From assembly GCA_902781045.1 (NCBI GenBank), contig CACZHT010000008.1, positions 62,001-126,000 of the forward strand: a stretch of 64,000 nucleotides of DNA. Direction: 5' to 3'. The translations under genes were made by a program, and so were the position numbers. A model generated the notes under the pieces. It saw nothing but the letters and a program-made list of their open reading frames with translations, made no database searches and had not been told where the DNA came from. This document shows, piece after piece, positions 47,776 through 57,123 of this stretch (its first letter is position 1; every line of letters starts with the position of its first letter). This DNA comes from an uncultured Bacteroidales bacterium. Lineage in GTDB: Bacteria > Bacteroidota > Bacteroidia > Bacteroidales > Muribaculaceae.

Positions 47776-49448
47776 ACAGATTTGTTTTCAGCATTGGCAT
47801 CGGGGCTGTCAGACTCTTCGCGGGCAGCACGCTGATAGGCTGCAGGAGTCATGCCCGTGAATTGCTTGAAGGTTGCGTAGAAGTGTGTGCGTGACTTGAA
47901 CCCCACACTCTGCCCGATAGCCTCGATGGTCAGACCGCCATACCGCTGCTTGTCGCTCAATCGCCGGCAAGCCTCCTTGATCTTGTAGTCGTTGACGAAG
48001 GCCTTGAAGTTGCAGCCTTTCTTCTCGTTGATGACCTGCGACACGTAGTTGGGGTTGTCGCCCACCAGTCGCGCCAGTTGGTCGAGGGTGAATCCCTCGT
48101 CATAGATTTCCTGGTGGCTCTCCATGGCAGCGTAGATGCGTTGCAGCAGTTCGTCCTTGGCCTGCTCGTCCATCGGACTGCTTTTGTACTTCTCGGTCGG
48201 CATATTTCGCTCTTGTTCCAGCGCCAGCAGCTCTTGGTTCTTTTGGTAGAGCACCAGGTTGCGCCGCTTGGTGCTCTGGTAGTTGCGCCACAAGAATATC
48301 AGGGCACCGATGACCATCAAGGCAAGAATGGCAACGCCTGCTATGACAAGATCGCGCACCCGCTTCTGTGCTTCCAGGTCCTTGACCTCCTCGCCCATCT
48401 CGTCCAATTCAATCAGGAACTTCTGCTGCTCCACGCTTAACAACTTGCTGCGGTTGATAAACTCATCCTTTGCCTCAAAGTACTTCAACTTATACTCCTT
48501 TGCCAAGTCTGCGTTGCCGTGAGTTTCGTAATAATCCTGCTTCATCCGTAGATACTCCACCACGGCATTCTGAAGATTATTATTCCGAGCTATGGATTCA
48601 GCCTTATCCAATTCTTGTAATGCCTCTTTATCACGATTGAGTGAAAGTAGCACGACATATTTGAAAATATGTACCATAGATAGGTCGTTGGCAATACTTT
48701 GTGGACTCTCGTTCTGTGGCAAGAGGTGCTCTAACTGCTTGATAATGTCCAAAGCCTCTTGATACCTTCCATTTCTATAGGCCATAATGCCATCACACAA
48801 TTTTTGAAAATATGCTTTGAAGGCAAAGTCATCTGGTATCTTAAGCGTATGAAAAACTTCAAGTTCATTCCCAATTTCCCTAACATGCCCATATTTCATA
48901 GCGGCATATGCCAAATTGCCGAAAGAGAGACAAGCTGTCTGAAAACGATGATTATTAACGGTCAAACTGAAAGATTTTTTAAACAACTCAATTATTTCAG
49001 GGGGATTTGAATAATTGCTTTCGAGTTCTATTCTTCCAGCTTGTAATATAGCCATTGATTCTTCTATATCTGCTAATGCTGCCCCAATTTTATTATCTGT
49101 GGCTATCTCCTTTGCTTTCAATAAATAGCGTAAAGCAGTTTGGTAATCATAAAAATAGTTCAAATATAGGTTCGCAACTCCAACAGTCGCAGTACAACTT
49201 AGTTTCTTCTCTCTTTCTGTCAGTTTGTCACTGTATTTGTTTGATACAATGACAAAACACACCAAAGCGCTATCGATTTTATCTGCTCGCCAGTAGTCAT
49301 CGCCTTTGTTAATCAGTGTCTGACTGGGCAAGTCTTTCCATCGGTCGTAGTTCTGCATGCGCGCCGCTTCAGCAGCACGCCCCACCTGCCCAGCCATAAG
49401 CAGGGCTACAAGCAAAAGCAGTTTTTGGGTGATTCTGAATCTGTTCAT
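47772..49448 (-). CDS. Membrane TPR/AraC-type regulator, module copy B
   Basis: 558 residues. Signal peptide followed by AAEAARMQNYDRWKDLPSQT, a close relative of the 38805 protein, then divergent TPR-like helices, a coiled-coil-like stretch, one membrane helix at about 362-385 (VIAGVAILALMVIGALIFLW) and a C-terminal AraC domain (EACRRLSDKQRYGGLTIEAI, VGFKSRTHFYATFKQFTGMT). The middle (48550-49250) is distinctly AT-rich compared with the ends. It lies 14 bp behind a DUF4143 ATPase gene, as in copy A. Its stop overlaps that of the convergent DUF2752 gene. Confidence 0.9.
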   Translation of the reverse strand: MNRFRITQKLLLLVALLMAGQVGRAAEAARMQNYDRWKDLPSQTLINKGDDYWRADKIDSALVCFVIVSNKYSDKLTEREKKLSCTATVGVANLYLNYFYDYQTALRYLLKAKEIATDNKIGAALADIEESMAILQAGRIELESNYSNPPEIIELFKKSFSLTVNNHRFQTACLSFGNLAYAAMKYGHVREIGNELEVFHTLKIPDDFAFKAYFQKLCDGIMAYRNGRYQEALDIIKQLEHLLPQNESPQSIANDLSMVHIFKYVVLLSLNRDKEALQELDKAESIARNNNLQNAVVEYLRMKQDYYETHGNADLAKEYKLKYFEAKDEFINRSKLLSVEQQKFLIELDEMGEEVKDLEAQKRVRDLVIAGVAILALMVIGALIFLWRNYQSTKRRNLVLYQKNQELLALEQERNMPTEKYKSSPMDEQAKDELLQRIYAAMESHQEIYDEGFTLDQLARLVGDNPNYVSQVINEKKGCNFKAFVNDYKIKEACRRLSDKQRYGGLTIEAIGQSVGFKSRTHFYATFKQFTGMTPAAYQRAAREESDSPDANAENKSV

Positions 49449-49462
49449 TGCAAGTACTGTTG

Positions 49463-50713
49463 TTAGATGCTTACTTTGGAAAGAAGAAAATCTGATAGAT
49501 TCACAATGATGACGCCATCATCGTTACGGTAGGTGGGCTGCAGCCCGCCTACAATAACAACCTTCTGAAACGAATCGCCTATATGTTGCAACGAACGCAA
49601 TTCCTGTTCCATCTTTTCTTGTGTGGGCATGGCGTAGGCCGATTGGACATACAATCTGTCATAGCCTTTGTTACACACAAAGTCCACCTCTAGATATTTC
49701 CGAGTGCTGACTCCTTGCTCGTTGCGCGTGTTCAGCGTTACCTGCCCGACATCGACTGAATAACCTCGTAGCCGCAACTCATTGTAAATGAGGTTCTCCA
49801 TCAAGTGCGTAGGCTCGGTCTGCCGGAAATTGAGACGCGCATTGCGCAGCCCCAGATCCTCAAAATAGTACTTGGCCGGTGTGTTAATGTACTTCTTCCG
49901 TTTGATATCATATCGGATGGCTTTCTCGATGATGAATGCGTCCTGCAACATGTCAAGATACAATTTAATGTTAGCCGAGGTTATATTGCTGTTCTTGATC
50001 GACTTAAATGTGCGTTGCAATTTCTGTGGGTTTGTCATGCAGCCAATGCTACTGGCGATGATGTCAATGATTTCGTCAAGTTCTTCATCGTTGTTCAGCG
50101 AATATCTCTCTTTGACATCAATAATATAGGTATTAACGAATAGTTGTTTGAGGTACTCTTCTTTTTGTGAACTGGTGGACATCGCCTTGGTTTGTGGCAA
50201 ACCGCCATATTGCATATAGGACTGCAGCGCAGCATCAAGGGGCATCTCATGGCAATCAGAATAATACTCGGCAAAACAGAGCGGATGCACCCGCACCTCA
50301 TCGCCCCTTCCACGGAATGTGGTAACAACATCTTTCGAGAGCAATCTAGCATTGCTTCCTGTGACATACAGGTCAACATTACCACGCTTGAGAAAAGTGT
50401 TGAGCACCTCCTCAAATTGGGGGACCAATTGTATCTCATCAAGCATCACATAGTGCATCTTGTCATCGGTGATGAGTGAGTCTATATGTCTCAGGAGCCG
50501 GAGTGGATTTCGCAATTCGATATTATACAAACTCTCAAGGTCCACTTTAATCAGATGTCTTTCGTCAACACCTTGATGCGTTAGATAGTCAGCAAATAGG
50601 TTGAATAGTAGATATGACTTGCCTGAGCGTCGCATGCCTGTTATGACCTTGACCATGCCATTGTGCATGCGGTTGACAAGTTTGTTGATATATATGTCGC
50701 GTTGGATGACCAT
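49463..50713 (-). CDS. AAA ATPase with DUF4143 domain, module copy B
   Basis: 416 residues from ATG 50713. Walker A GMRRSGKSYLLFNLF near residues 26-40, Walker B YVMLDEIQLVPQFEEV, sensor-like VTGSNARLLS, and a C-terminal DUF4143/PD-(D/E)XK-like part with YLEVDFVCN. It belongs to a different subfamily from copy A. The frame is open upstream to 50743, but that extension reads through the TGCGTATATACGCA palindrome, downstream of the -7 box at 50757-50764; ATG 50713 matches the family start (MVIQRDIYINKL). AT-rich. Confidence 0.92.
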   Translation of the reverse strand: MVIQRDIYINKLVNRMHNGMVKVITGMRRSGKSYLLFNLFADYLTHQGVDERHLIKVDLESLYNIELRNPLRLLRHIDSLITDDKMHYVMLDEIQLVPQFEEVLNTFLKRGNVDLYVTGSNARLLSKDVVTTFRGRGDEVRVHPLCFAEYYSDCHEMPLDAALQSYMQYGGLPQTKAMSTSSQKEEYLKQLFVNTYIIDVKERYSLNNDEELDEIIDIIASSIGCMTNPQKLQRTFKSIKNSNITSANIKLYLDMLQDAFIIEKAIRYDIKRKKYINTPAKYYFEDLGLRNARLNFRQTEPTHLMENLIYNELRLRGYSVDVGQVTLNTRNEQGVSTRKYLEVDFVCNKGYDRLYVQSAYAMPTQEKMEQELRSLQHIGDSFQKVVIVGGLQPTYRNDDGVIIVNLSDFLLSKVSI

Positions 50714-50728
50714 GTGATTAAAAATTTC

Positions 50729-50742
50729 TGCGTATATACGCA
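50729..50742. promoter_or_regulatory. 14-bp perfect palindrome TGCGTATATACGCA, copy 1
   Basis: Lies in the 5' leader of the DUF4143 ATPase gene, 15 bp downstream of the -7 box, where a repressor could act. Confidence 0.7.
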
Positions 50743-50756
50743 ATTATTTTTTAGCA

Positions 50757-50764
50757 CAAAGGTA
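50757..50764 (-). promoter_or_regulatory. -7 box for the DUF4143 ATPase (copy B)
   Basis: Minus strand TACCTTTG, flanked on each side by a TGCGTATATACGCA palindrome. Confidence 0.65.
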
Positions 50765-50805
50765 ATACATTTTTCTCAGTCAAGCAAGAAACAGCTAAAT
50801 TTTTT

Positions 50806-50819
50806 TGCGTATATACGCA
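50806..50819. promoter_or_regulatory. 14-bp perfect palindrome TGCGTATATACGCA, copy 2
   Basis: About 42 bp upstream of the same -7 box; centre-to-centre distance to copy 1 is 77 bp. The remaining gap 50820-51047 shows no gene; it contains only a short direct repeat CTAAGGGAACATTTG / CTAGGGGAACTTTTG. Confidence 0.7.
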
Positions 50820-51047
50820 GTTTTATATTTACAGAGTACTTTATTGATAGCAATGTCCATATCTGCTATATGCGTGGAAAAAGTGGATTCAATACGATCT
50901 TGCATTTGCCATTCTACTGTTTCAGAATGATTTGTGTTGTGATGTTACACTTATCTAAGGGAACATTTGCATTTCAGACACACTTTTCTAGGGGAACTTT
51001 TGAATATTTATAGTTTTACTGCCCTTTTGCTCAGTGACATTGGCGTG

Positions 51048-52607
51048 TCAAAGGCTGACTTCCTCGCAACGCCAGGCATCGATGGTTCGTGTTGCAGGGT
51101 CGATGTTCATGCCCAGCAGACGAATCGTGCGATTGTCGCCACGCCACTTGGCGGCATAGTTCCTGCGGTGCAGTTGTTCCATCGCCTCATCGACCGTTTT
51201 ACCATATTTCAGTTCGACCACATAGATGTCGTGCGGCAACCGCAAAACGATGTCGGCACGGCCATTGCTGGTGCGGTCCTCGGCCATGATATCGGCACCA
51301 AAGGATGCCAACACAGCATAGAACACGGCTTGAAAATGTCGCTCATTGTCGTTGCTGATGTCGTAAGGGATGGCACGGAAAAAGTCGGTCAGCGATGACA
51401 TGAAACCATCCAAGTCGCCCTGACGGACAAGGCCCCGGTAGGCGATTCGCAGATAATCCTTTCGCTCGAGTGGCTCAGACCCAGAGTAGTCGGTCAATGA
51501 CTCGCCCAAGCCCGTGCGCACTTCTTTGTTGGGAATACCAAGGACAAAGATGCCATCGTCATAATCCTTGATGGTCAGATAGCCGCTTTGGTACAACACG
51601 GGCACCACATCATTGATTTGCTGGGCGGGCCTATCGAAGCGGGAGGCTGAGGTGGGTATACTCTCCATCTCGGTGATGTCAAACCGATAATGTCTGATTA
51701 GATCCAGCAACCATGTGGGCGTGCCGGTGCCAAACCAATGCAATCCCAATTCTTTGTTGGACAAAGCCGATAGCAGGCTGAAAGGATTATAGATGTCGGT
51801 CAGGCGTCGGCTGAAGTGGTAGCCGTCGTAATACTCCTTGAGCCGGCTGGCGCACTCGTCGTAGGTGAAGCCCTGGTCCTGGGCCATCTCTTCAATGCCA
51901 GGACGCAACTGGGTGAGCATCTCCTGCTCGGTGATGCCGCAGATGGCCTCATAGTCAGGCAACATCGAGATGTTAGTCAGGTTGTTCAGTTCGCTGAAGA
52001 TGCTCAGTTGCGAGAACTTGGTGATGCCCGTGAGCATGACAAAGCGCAAGTGTGCCGCCTGCGCCTTGAGTGGGCTGTAGAGGCTGCGCGTGATGTTACG
52101 CATCACGTTGAGTCGCTCCTCGTCGTGGGTGCTGTCAAGCAAGGGGGCATCATACTCGTCGATGAGCACTACCACGCCCTGCCCAGTGGCTGCGTAGGCT
52201 GCATTGATGATGTTGCTCAAACGCACACCATAAGCGTTCCTGGTTTCAACTGTCACTTGATAGAGCCGCTCATAGCGTGCTAGCATGTTGTCGATGGTCG
52301 CATGCAGAATTTCTATCTCGGCATATTTGTCGCTGCTCATGTCCAGGTAGATAACGGGATGGACGGTCCAGTCGTGCTCGAGCCGCTCCATGGCCAGTCC
52401 TTGAAACAGTTCACGACGCCCCTCGAAGTAATAACGCAGGGTGGAGAGCATCAGCGACTTGCCGAACCGCCGGGGTCGGCTGAGGAAATAGTATTTCTTA
52501 GTCGTTACGAGCCGATAAAGAATCTCGGTTTTGTCAATGTACACGCAGTTGTCATTGCGAATATTGGCAAAGTCTTGCTCGCCGACGGGGTATCTTAAGT
52601 TGCTCAT
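51048..52607 (-). CDS. AAA-ATPase-like protein with PD-(D/E)XK nuclease domain (PF09820/PF08011 type)
   Basis: 519 residues. The N-terminus LRYPVGEQDFANIRNDNCVY and YIDKTEILYRL are the family hallmark, followed by Walker A-like SRPRRFGKSLMLSTL and Walker B-like VVLIDEYDAPLLD. The C-terminus contains DIVLRLPHDIYVVELKYGK, the D...ExK nuclease signature. Start at 52607; promoter TATCTTTG at 52634-52641. Very common in Bacteroidales; proposed to be nuclease-like NTPases, but the role is unknown. A third TGCGTATATACGCA palindrome lies upstream. Confidence 0.93.
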   Translation of the reverse strand: MSNLRYPVGEQDFANIRNDNCVYIDKTEILYRLVTTKKYYFLSRPRRFGKSLMLSTLRYYFEGRRELFQGLAMERLEHDWTVHPVIYLDMSSDKYAEIEILHATIDNMLARYERLYQVTVETRNAYGVRLSNIINAAYAATGQGVVVLIDEYDAPLLDSTHDEERLNVMRNITRSLYSPLKAQAAHLRFVMLTGITKFSQLSIFSELNNLTNISMLPDYEAICGITEQEMLTQLRPGIEEMAQDQGFTYDECASRLKEYYDGYHFSRRLTDIYNPFSLLSALSNKELGLHWFGTGTPTWLLDLIRHYRFDITEMESIPTSASRFDRPAQQINDVVPVLYQSGYLTIKDYDDGIFVLGIPNKEVRTGLGESLTDYSGSEPLERKDYLRIAYRGLVRQGDLDGFMSSLTDFFRAIPYDISNDNERHFQAVFYAVLASFGADIMAEDRTSNGRADIVLRLPHDIYVVELKYGKTVDEAMEQLHRRNYAAKWRGDNRTIRLLGMNIDPATRTIDAWRCEEVSL

Positions 52608-52633
52608 GACTTGATGGACTTTTGTTCAAACTG

Positions 52634-52641
52634 CAAAGATA
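52634..52641 (-). promoter_or_regulatory. -7 box for the 51048-52607 gene
   Basis: Minus strand TATCTTTG, 26 bp before the ATG. Confidence 0.6.
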
Positions 52642-52736
52642 ATTAAAATTTGTGCAATTTGAAAGAATAACAAATTAAAAAACATTTTTTTTGATTTCTT
52701 TCAAAACACAACCAAATTGTGCATTGAGAATTTTTC

Positions 52737-52750
52737 TGCGTATATACGCA
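52737..52750. promoter_or_regulatory. 14-bp perfect palindrome TGCGTATATACGCA, copy 3
   Basis: About 100 bp upstream of the -7 box of the AAA/PD-(D/E)XK gene, and directly next to the T-run of the terminator at 52750-52793. Confidence 0.65.
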
Positions 52751-52793
52751 AAAAATTTCACCGCCTGACAGTCGCAAAAACTCTCAGGCGGTG
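52750..52793 (-). terminator. Intrinsic terminator of the truncated secreted-protein gene
   Basis: Minus strand CACCGCCTGA (from 52793) pairs with TCAGGCGGTG (to 52759), followed by AAATTTTTT. Confidence 0.8.
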
Positions 52794-52857
52794 TTAATCA
52801 ATCTGCAAGTCCCTCTTTAGGGGGATTTAGGGGGATTGCAGGGCTAGATGAGGGGGC

Positions 52858-54885
52858 TTACTGAATCACCTTGCGGGCGGTGCCGTCGCTCATCTTGACG
52901 ATGGTGACACCACGGTGGTTCATGTCGACACGCTTGCCGTCGAGGCTATAGCGTGCCACTTCGTGGGCGTTGTCGCTACCCACCGTGGCGACATTGCTAT
53001 AAGCCAGGTCATCGATACGGAAAGCGGGACTGATGACCTGCTCCTGCCAGTTGCCGGCAGCGTCGGTCAGGCGAATCTTCAGGTCGAACCAACCATTCAG
53101 CGCCTCGCCCGTCACGCTAGCCAATGAACCAGTGTAGAACCAACCCATTGTCGGCCAGTAGTTCTCGGGTACTTCCTCCACAGAAAGTTCATTCCAGTTG
53201 TCCTCACCATAAGGCGAATAACTCACAATTACCGTCTCGAGCATCTGCCGGTCGAAATACTGTGCGTTCTGTGGTGTGAAAAACATGTTGAAGTCTCCAG
53301 CAGTGAACTCTAGAACACCCTCATCGGCACTGACGAAACGGTCGGTCACATCGCCATTGTCGCCCTTGAAATGCAACATCGTCATCGTTGGCGGGGTCTG
53401 GTCCTCAGCGCCTGCAAGATAATGCACTTGCGTCTTGTTCGAACCGGCCAGCCCATCTACATCGACCGCATCATTTACGATAGTTGCATCGACCTCGCCG
53501 TTGATGAGTTCATTTAACATTGAACTAGTAGGGCCAGTAATGGACACGAAATCTTCACCGTTCACTTTGTAATCTGCCGTTGTATTTCGTGTGACAATTA
53601 ATTGTTTTTCTCCATATCGTCCAATATAGTCAAACGTGTTCACCAAAACAGGCATAGTTCGTGGTTCACCATTTTCATTTGTTCCAATAGTGTATAAAGC
53701 TTGTCCAAGTGCGCTGACTAATACCGGGCAATTATTTCCTAAATCTCCGATCTTTTTATTAACTGAGTAAGTGAACACAGGATGTGAAGGCCATGAGAAA
53801 TATTTAACATCATTTCCTTCTAAATCAAACTCTTTGAAATCAAAATTGGGTTGAACATAACTCCCATAGGAACCAGGGCCATTATTAGCAAAAACTATTT
53901 GATCCATTGTTTTAACCAATGGCATGCTTATAAGATTCCAAGTAGTATTTACCACGTCGCCCCATGGCTGATGCTCTATGGTCTGAACGGCATTCTGAGG
54001 TTGAATGAAGGGAATATACCCCGCATGGCTTTCTTCAGCTTGTGCACCGATATGATATCTGCATGTCTCTCTTTGATTGAGAGGAATAAAATAAGTAATC
54101 AGATAAGTACGATATTGGGGCACTTTTTCATTCTTAGCAAAGAACTGAAACGATGGTATTAAAACTTCGTCCGGTTGTTTTTCAACCATGCATGGATCCT
54201 CAAAAAACGATTGGTATTTAGCTGGATCATTAGCAATCATGACATCGCCTTGAACTCCATCTACTTCGTATGTGGAAGTGTACATGTCACGAGCATTACC
54301 ATTCACCTGCACACGATAACTGTAAAATGTATATCGGTCACTGACATCATTCACAAAAAAATCTGCATGAGTATATAAGGTCAGTGGGTTAACGTTTTCT
54401 TCTTCAGTAATCATACCAAAATTGCCCGATGCTGCGAAAATCTCCCCATAGTCCATGCAATAAATCATTTTCTGATACCAGACCTCATCTGCATTTCCCG
54501 GTTGCAATTGAACAAAATTCCAATTTTCATCAAATCCACCTATTCCAGTAAAAACAGGTTCGCCATCTGCCGTAAGAGTCTGAAAACGAATGTGATTTGT
54601 TGCCTCGCTGGCCGCAAAGTTCAACTGCATATTTTCGCTTATTTCCACTTGCTCTCTGATGACGACCCTATCATGGTCATAACCGTCGAATGCAACTAGG
54701 ATGTCATAGACACCTCCAGGAACAGTAAGCACATTGGAGCCATTCATCAACTGAGGGAGACCGAGTGTCTGATTATTGATGTCACTCTCTTCGTTATAGA
54801 GCCCAATGATAAGCGCACTCTGAGTGGCAGGATCAAAGTCAAGTACAAATTCCACTTGATAATTGGCCTGTTCGTAAACTCGCAA
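52858..54885 (-). CDS. C-terminal part of a large secreted protein, probably 5'-truncated
   Basis: About 675 residues if read from the in-frame TTG at 54885. There is no ATG near the beginning and no signal peptide; the first in-frame ATG upstream (55152) lies inside the GT2 gene in another frame. The protein has beta-rich modules (TVPGGVYDILVAFDGYDHDR, FVFTGIGGFDENWNF-like), and its end resembles Bacteroidales surface peptidase C-termini (WFDLKIRLTDAAGNWQEQV) followed by a sorting-type tail (ARYSLDGKRVDMNHRGVTIV). It therefore looks like the remnant of a larger T9SS-exported protein whose 5' half was lost at the GT2 junction. The part 53500-54900 is AT-richer than the GT2 gene. A true terminator still follows. 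Confidence 0.6.
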   Translation of the reverse strand: MRVYEQANYQVEFVLDFDPATQSALIIGLYNEESDINNQTLGLPQLMNGSNVLTVPGGVYDILVAFDGYDHDRVVIREQVEISENMQLNFAASEATNHIRFQTLTADGEPVFTGIGGFDENWNFVQLQPGNADEVWYQKMIYCMDYGEIFAASGNFGMITEEENVNPLTLYTHADFFVNDVSDRYTFYSYRVQVNGNARDMYTSTYEVDGVQGDVMIANDPAKYQSFFEDPCMVEKQPDEVLIPSFQFFAKNEKVPQYRTYLITYFIPLNQRETCRYHIGAQAEESHAGYIPFIQPQNAVQTIEHQPWGDVVNTTWNLISMPLVKTMDQIVFANNGPGSYGSYVQPNFDFKEFDLEGNDVKYFSWPSHPVFTYSVNKKIGDLGNNCPVLVSALGQALYTIGTNENGEPRTMPVLVNTFDYIGRYGEKQLIVTRNTTADYKVNGEDFVSITGPTSSMLNELINGEVDATIVNDAVDVDGLAGSNKTQVHYLAGAEDQTPPTMTMLHFKGDNGDVTDRFVSADEGVLEFTAGDFNMFFTPQNAQYFDRQMLETVIVSYSPYGEDNWNELSVEEVPENYWPTMGWFYTGSLASVTGEALNGWFDLKIRLTDAAGNWQEQVISPAFRIDDLAYSNVATVGSDNAHEVARYSLDGKRVDMNHRGVTIVKMSDGTARKVIQ

Positions 54886-54902
54886 CCAAAGTTGATCGGG
54901 AG

Positions 54903-55655
54903 TCAGGAGATGCGGCCCCACTTGCTGTAGAAATGCAGCAGTCCACGGATGTGGTGGAGGCCCAGCCGCGACAGGGGGTTGCGGCGTGTGCGGCGATAGT
55001 AGGTGTGGATGATGCTGAACTGCGGCAGGTACTTGATCTTCCACCCCGCCTGGCGCAGACGGTGGCAGAAGTCGGCATCCTCGGGGCCGTAGAAGATGGC
55101 CTCGTCGAGCACGCCCACCTGTTCGAGTGCCTCGCGACGAATCATCTGGCATGCCCCGATGACATAATATGGCTCGATGGCACCCTCATCGTCGGCGCGC
55201 ATCTTCTCGGTGGCCAGTCGCAGTCCCAACACGCTCAGCAGCTTGCCCTTGAGCCCCGGAAAGGGGCGGAAGCTGCGCTGCACATTGCCCTCGGTGTCGG
55301 TCATGCGGCAGGCGCACAGCCCAACGTCGGGATGCGAGTCGAGGTAGGCAAGCATGCCGTCGATGGCGCGAGTGTTGGCGATGGTGTCGTTGTCCAGGAT
55401 GAGCAGTGTCGGCGCTATGGCTTGGGCGAGGCCTTGATTGCGGGCCGCGGCCACGCCTCGATTGGCTTCGTTGACCGTGAGCTTGATCAAGGGATAGGTC
55501 TGGCTGATATAGGCGGGTGTGCCGTCGGCCGAAGCATTGTCGATGATGATGACCTCGGTGTCGCCACGTTGCATCACTGGCAGCAGTGACTCGAGGCACC
55601 GCCGCGTGTCGTCCAGATGGTCATAGGTGAGGATGATGATTGATAATCGTTTCAT
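54903..55655 (-). CDS. Family 2 glycosyltransferase (rhamnosyltransferase-like)
   Basis: 250 residues from ATG 55655 (MKRLSIIILTYDHLDDTRRC). GT-A motifs: IIIDNASADGTPAYI, NRGVAAARNQGLAQA, TLLILDNDTIANTRAIDGML with the DxD-like DND, and the conserved EDADFCHRLRQAGWKI. Likely adds sugars to surface polysaccharides. 16 bp behind the radical SAM gene, in a same-strand run with pyrH. Its stop abuts the truncated gene with no spacer. Confidence 0.95.
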   Translation of the reverse strand: MKRLSIIILTYDHLDDTRRCLESLLPVMQRGDTEVIIIDNASADGTPAYISQTYPLIKLTVNEANRGVAAARNQGLAQAIAPTLLILDNDTIANTRAIDGMLAYLDSHPDVGLCACRMTDTEGNVQRSFRPFPGLKGKLLSVLGLRLATEKMRADDEGAIEPYYVIGACQMIRREALEQVGVLDEAIFYGPEDADFCHRLRQAGWKIKYLPQFSIIHTYYRRTRRNPLSRLGLHHIRGLLHFYSKWGRIS

Positions 55656-55671
55656 AGCATGGCATTTAAGG

Positions 55672-57111
55672 TCAACCGAAGAGCTTGACGCGCAGTGCGC
55701 GGCATGCATGTGTGAACTGTCGCCAACTGGTGAACTGCCGCAGCTGGCGCCAGGCCAGCCGAGGTGACACGAAGTAGCGGATGTTGTTCCAGAACAGGGC
55801 ACGTTCCATCTGGCGTGCCGACAGGTGAGGCAGGTTGAGGATGGACGTGCGCTGCACGTCGCTGGGCACATAGTCGCCGGTGGCTATCCAGCCATTCTCA
55901 CGGCATTGCCGGTAGTACTCCGTGCCGGGAAAAGGCGAGACGATGTTGAACATCACTTGGTCGACATCCAGGCGCTTGGCCTCGCGCAGGGTCTGCCGCA
56001 CGGTCTGGGGTGTCTCCAGTGGGCTACACCCGATGAGGATGTTGAGCTTGACGGGTACACCATGCCGCTTGAGCAGGTCGACCGCGCGATAAATCTGGTC
56101 GCTGGAGATTCCTTTCTTTATATAGGCGAGAATCTGGTCGTCGAACGACTCGACCCCCAGGTCGACATATCGGCAACCACTCTGCCCCAGGGCCTGGGCA
56201 ATGGTGGGCGTGATGGCATCGACACGCGCTTGGCATCCCCACACCAGCCCATGGCGGCGCATGACCTCGCACAGGGCTAGGGTGCGCTCCTCGGTCCAGA
56301 TGAAGTTGTCGTCCATGAATCCCACGGCCCGATAGCCCAACCGGCACAGCTCGTCCATCTCGCGGTCGACGCTCTCGACCGAGCGCATGGCCACAGGGGG
56401 CTTGCAGCCGTGCACGCGACGGTGCTCAATCTCGCGGGCGAACGTGAGCGAACTGGGAACGCAGTAGATGCAGTGGAACGGACAGTTGCGCGACGTGACG
56501 GCTGTGGTATAGGGCTCGCACTTGAGCTTGGGGTTGTAGTATCTGCGGCCGGTCAGATGATGCCGTGCCGGCAGCGGCAGTGTGTCGAGGTCGGCGATGA
56601 GTGGCCGGCTGGGGTTGTCGGTCACTTGGCCGTCGCGCCGCCACGAGATGCCCGGCAGGGCAGTCCAGTCGTCGCCGCGGTGCAGTGCGTCCATGAGCTC
56701 GCTCACCGTCACGTCGGGCTCGCCGCGCACCACAATCACACGGTCATCGGGCAGGCAACGCCGGGTGAAGTGGGTGGGACCGGGACCCATGAGCACCACG
56801 CGACAGTCGGGGCGGTGGTCGAGCATCAGCCGGATGGCCTCGAGGTCGTTGTCAATCGACAGATTGACTGTCCACATCAGGTAGACATCGCTCTTGTCAT
56901 CAGCGAGCCAATGTTCAAAGTCGCGGCGTGTGTCATGGTCGTAGACAAAGTCGTGACAGACGACCTGGTGCAGGCCGCTCTGCTCGACCATCGCCACGAC
57001 GGTGAGCTCGTAGGTGTTGGGGGCCAGGTACACGACATGTGTGCAGCCCGCCGTCCGTTCGGCGGGCCGCTTGCCCACAAGCACCGGTGGTGTGACAAAC
57101 GCCAGTCGCAA
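55672..57111 (-). CDS. B12-binding-domain radical SAM protein
   Basis: 479 residues. N-terminal cobalamin-binding-like Rossmann domain (MRLAFVTPPVLVGKRPAERT ... VVLMGPGPTHF), then the radical SAM core with cluster cysteines in SRNCPFHCIYCVPSS (CxxxCxxC, about residues 210-220), VGFMDDNFIWTEER and VDLGVESFDDQILAYIKKGI. The family modifies lipids or natural products by methylation or rearrangement. The gene lies between pyrH (12 bp) and a GT2, which hints at an envelope-glycan or lipid modification role. Substrate unknown. Confidence 0.93.
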   Translation of the reverse strand: MRLAFVTPPVLVGKRPAERTAGCTHVVYLAPNTYELTVVAMVEQSGLHQVVCHDFVYDHDTRRDFEHWLADDKSDVYLMWTVNLSIDNDLEAIRLMLDHRPDCRVVLMGPGPTHFTRRCLPDDRVIVVRGEPDVTVSELMDALHRGDDWTALPGISWRRDGQVTDNPSRPLIADLDTLPLPARHHLTGRRYYNPKLKCEPYTTAVTSRNCPFHCIYCVPSSLTFAREIEHRRVHGCKPPVAMRSVESVDREMDELCRLGYRAVGFMDDNFIWTEERTLALCEVMRRHGLVWGCQARVDAITPTIAQALGQSGCRYVDLGVESFDDQILAYIKKGISSDQIYRAVDLLKRHGVPVKLNILIGCSPLETPQTVRQTLREAKRLDVDQVMFNIVSPFPGTEYYRQCRENGWIATGDYVPSDVQRTSILNLPHLSARQMERALFWNNIRYFVSPRLAWRQLRQFTSWRQFTHACRALRVKLFG

Positions 57112-57123
57112 CGTCCTTGGGGG

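Noticed and set aside
50820..51047. Coding region between the two ATPase genes
   Set aside because: The small plus-strand frame here starts inside the ATPase gene and has no motif; the gap appears non-coding.
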